From: Candidatus Poribacteria bacterium
GTDB lineage: Bacteria > Poribacteria > WGA-4E > GCA-2687025
Assembly (NCBI GenBank): GCA_002687025.1
Contig: NYZG01000144.1
Coordinates: forward strand, 1-6,723
Direction of reading: 5' to 3'
Length of the DNA stretch: 6,723 bases
Shown: piece after piece, positions 6,037-6,723 of the stretch
Numbering within the stretch: position 1 is the stretch's first letter
Layout of the letters: every line of letters begins with the position of its first letter
The notes under the pieces: generated by a model
Told to the model about the DNA's origin: nothing
Database searches by the model: none
What the model saw: only the letters and a program-made list of their open reading frames with translations
Translations under genes and position numbers: made by a program

Positions 6037-6723
6037 ATGCCACAGAAGAACGCCCTCCTGGTATCCCCCGAGTTCCCGACGTCCTACTGGGGTTACCAAC
6101 ACGCACTCGAATTCGTCGACAAGAAATCCGTGATGCCCCCGTTGGGGCTCCTGACCGTCGCTGGCATGTTCCCCGAGGAGGGGTTCAACCTACGCCTGGT
6201 GGACATGAACGTCGACCCGCTGACGGACGCCGATATCGAGTGGGCCGACGCGGTGTTCACCTCGACCATGATCGTGCAGCAGCAGTCCCTGATCGACGTG
6301 GCCGCTCGGTGCAAGGAGGCCGGCACGCCGGTCGTCGCGGGTGGGCCGCATCCGACATCCTTCAGCGACGAACTGGAGCACGTCGACCACCTGGTGCTGG
6401 GCGAGGTGGAGAACTCCTTCGCTGACTTCCTCAGCGATTGGCAGCAGGGCACGGCGCAACGCATATACGACGTTCCGCCCAAGCCGAACGTGAGCGACGC
6501 CCCGGTGCCGCGATACGACCTCCTGAACATGGAAGCCTACGACTCGATGGCTTCCCAGTTCTCGCGCGGCTGCCCCTTCGACTGCGAGTTCTGCGACATC
6601 ACGAAGCTCTTCGGCCGCGTGCCGCGCACGAAGGACAGCGTGCAGATGCTCGCGGAATTCGACACGCTGTACGAGCTCGGCTGGCGCGGCGGCCTGTTCC
6701 TGGTTGACGACAACTTCATCGGC
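6037..6723 (+). CDS. B12-binding domain radical SAM protein, HpnP/DUF4070-like (3' end cut by window)
   Basis: The first 229 residues are present. Residues 1-140 form an N-terminal cobalamin-binding (Rossmann) domain: LLVSPEFP (7-14), MPPLGLLTVAGMFP (33-46), LVDMNVDPL (54-62) and VVAGGPHPTS (99-108). The usual base-on DxHxxG motif is not obvious. The radical SAM domain starts near 165 and has the iron-sulfur motif SRGCPFDCEFCDIT, a CxxxCxxC with C179, C183 and C186, followed by LFGRVPRTK and VDDNFIG at the edge. The pattern is that of class B radical SAM enzymes close to the hopanoid C-2 methylase HpnP and related DUF4070 proteins, which use S-adenosylmethionine and often cobalamin for methyl transfer to unactivated carbon. 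The true substrate cannot be told, since the C-terminal part is missing and this family is broad. The start fits the family's N-terminus, but the ribosome binding site is weak (CGGA, 11-13 bases upstream). Confidence 0.92.
   Translation, partial: MPQKNALLVSPEFPTSYWGYQHALEFVDKKSVMPPLGLLTVAGMFPEEGFNLRLVDMNVDPLTDADIEWADAVFTSTMIVQQQSLIDVAARCKEAGTPVVAGGPHPTSFSDELEHVDHLVLGEVENSFADFLSDWQQGTAQRIYDVPPKPNVSDAPVPRYDLLNMEAYDSMASQFSRGCPFDCEFCDITKLFGRVPRTKDSVQMLAEFDTLYELGWRGGLFLVDDNFIG

Noticed and set aside
5892..6425. 177-residue plus-strand frame entering the radical SAM gene
   Set aside because: It overlaps the cobalamin-binding domain in a different phase and its translation is low-complexity Arg/Pro/Gly.

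Overview
This is a GC-rich bacterial chromosomal window with six protein-coding genes, two of them cut by the window edges. I see no rRNA, tRNA, CRISPR array or transposase. The gene set is typical of large-genome, uncultured environmental bacteria: an ECF-type sigma factor fused to ankyrin repeats, a secreted PD40 propeller, a URO-D-like methyltransferase family member, a DUF1638 protein and a B12-binding radical SAM enzyme. The 'WFDP ... W-x-G' tail of the propeller protein reminds me of proteins from Poribacteria and related phyla. That placement is from memory and is only a guess.

Layout. Four genes lie on the minus strand in the left two thirds. In transcription order they are DUF1638 (4460 to 3738), the di-iron Fe-S repair protein Ric/ScdA (3629 to 2898), the TolB-like PD40 propeller (2785 to 1775) and the sigma factor-ankyrin fusion (1352 to beyond position 1). 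The gaps of about 110, 110 and 420 bases suggest separate or loosely coupled transcription units rather than one tight operon. Two genes lie on the plus strand: a URO-D family protein (4617-5741), divergent from DUF1638 across about 156 bases, and a B12-binding radical SAM protein (6037 to beyond 6723).

How the genes may work together. DUF1638 and URO-D family proteins are, to my knowledge, often neighbours near corrinoid-dependent methyl transfer genes. Here they form a divergent pair, with a fair promoter and an inverted repeat at the predicted transcription start on the DUF1638 side. The next gene, a cobalamin-binding radical SAM enzyme, adds to the corrinoid/methyl-transfer theme. No corrinoid carrier protein or substrate methyltransferase is visible, so the substrate is unknown. 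Ric (nitrosative/oxidative Fe-S damage repair), the exported propeller and the sigma factor look like independent functions.

Most unusual items: the sigma-ankyrin fusion (450 residues in the window and still open), the URO-D protein lacking both the HemE signature and the usual H-x-C metal motif of methylcobamide transferases, and the dyad next to the DUF1638 promoter. Two stretches near or above 300 bases have no supported gene: 1353-1774 and 5742-6036.
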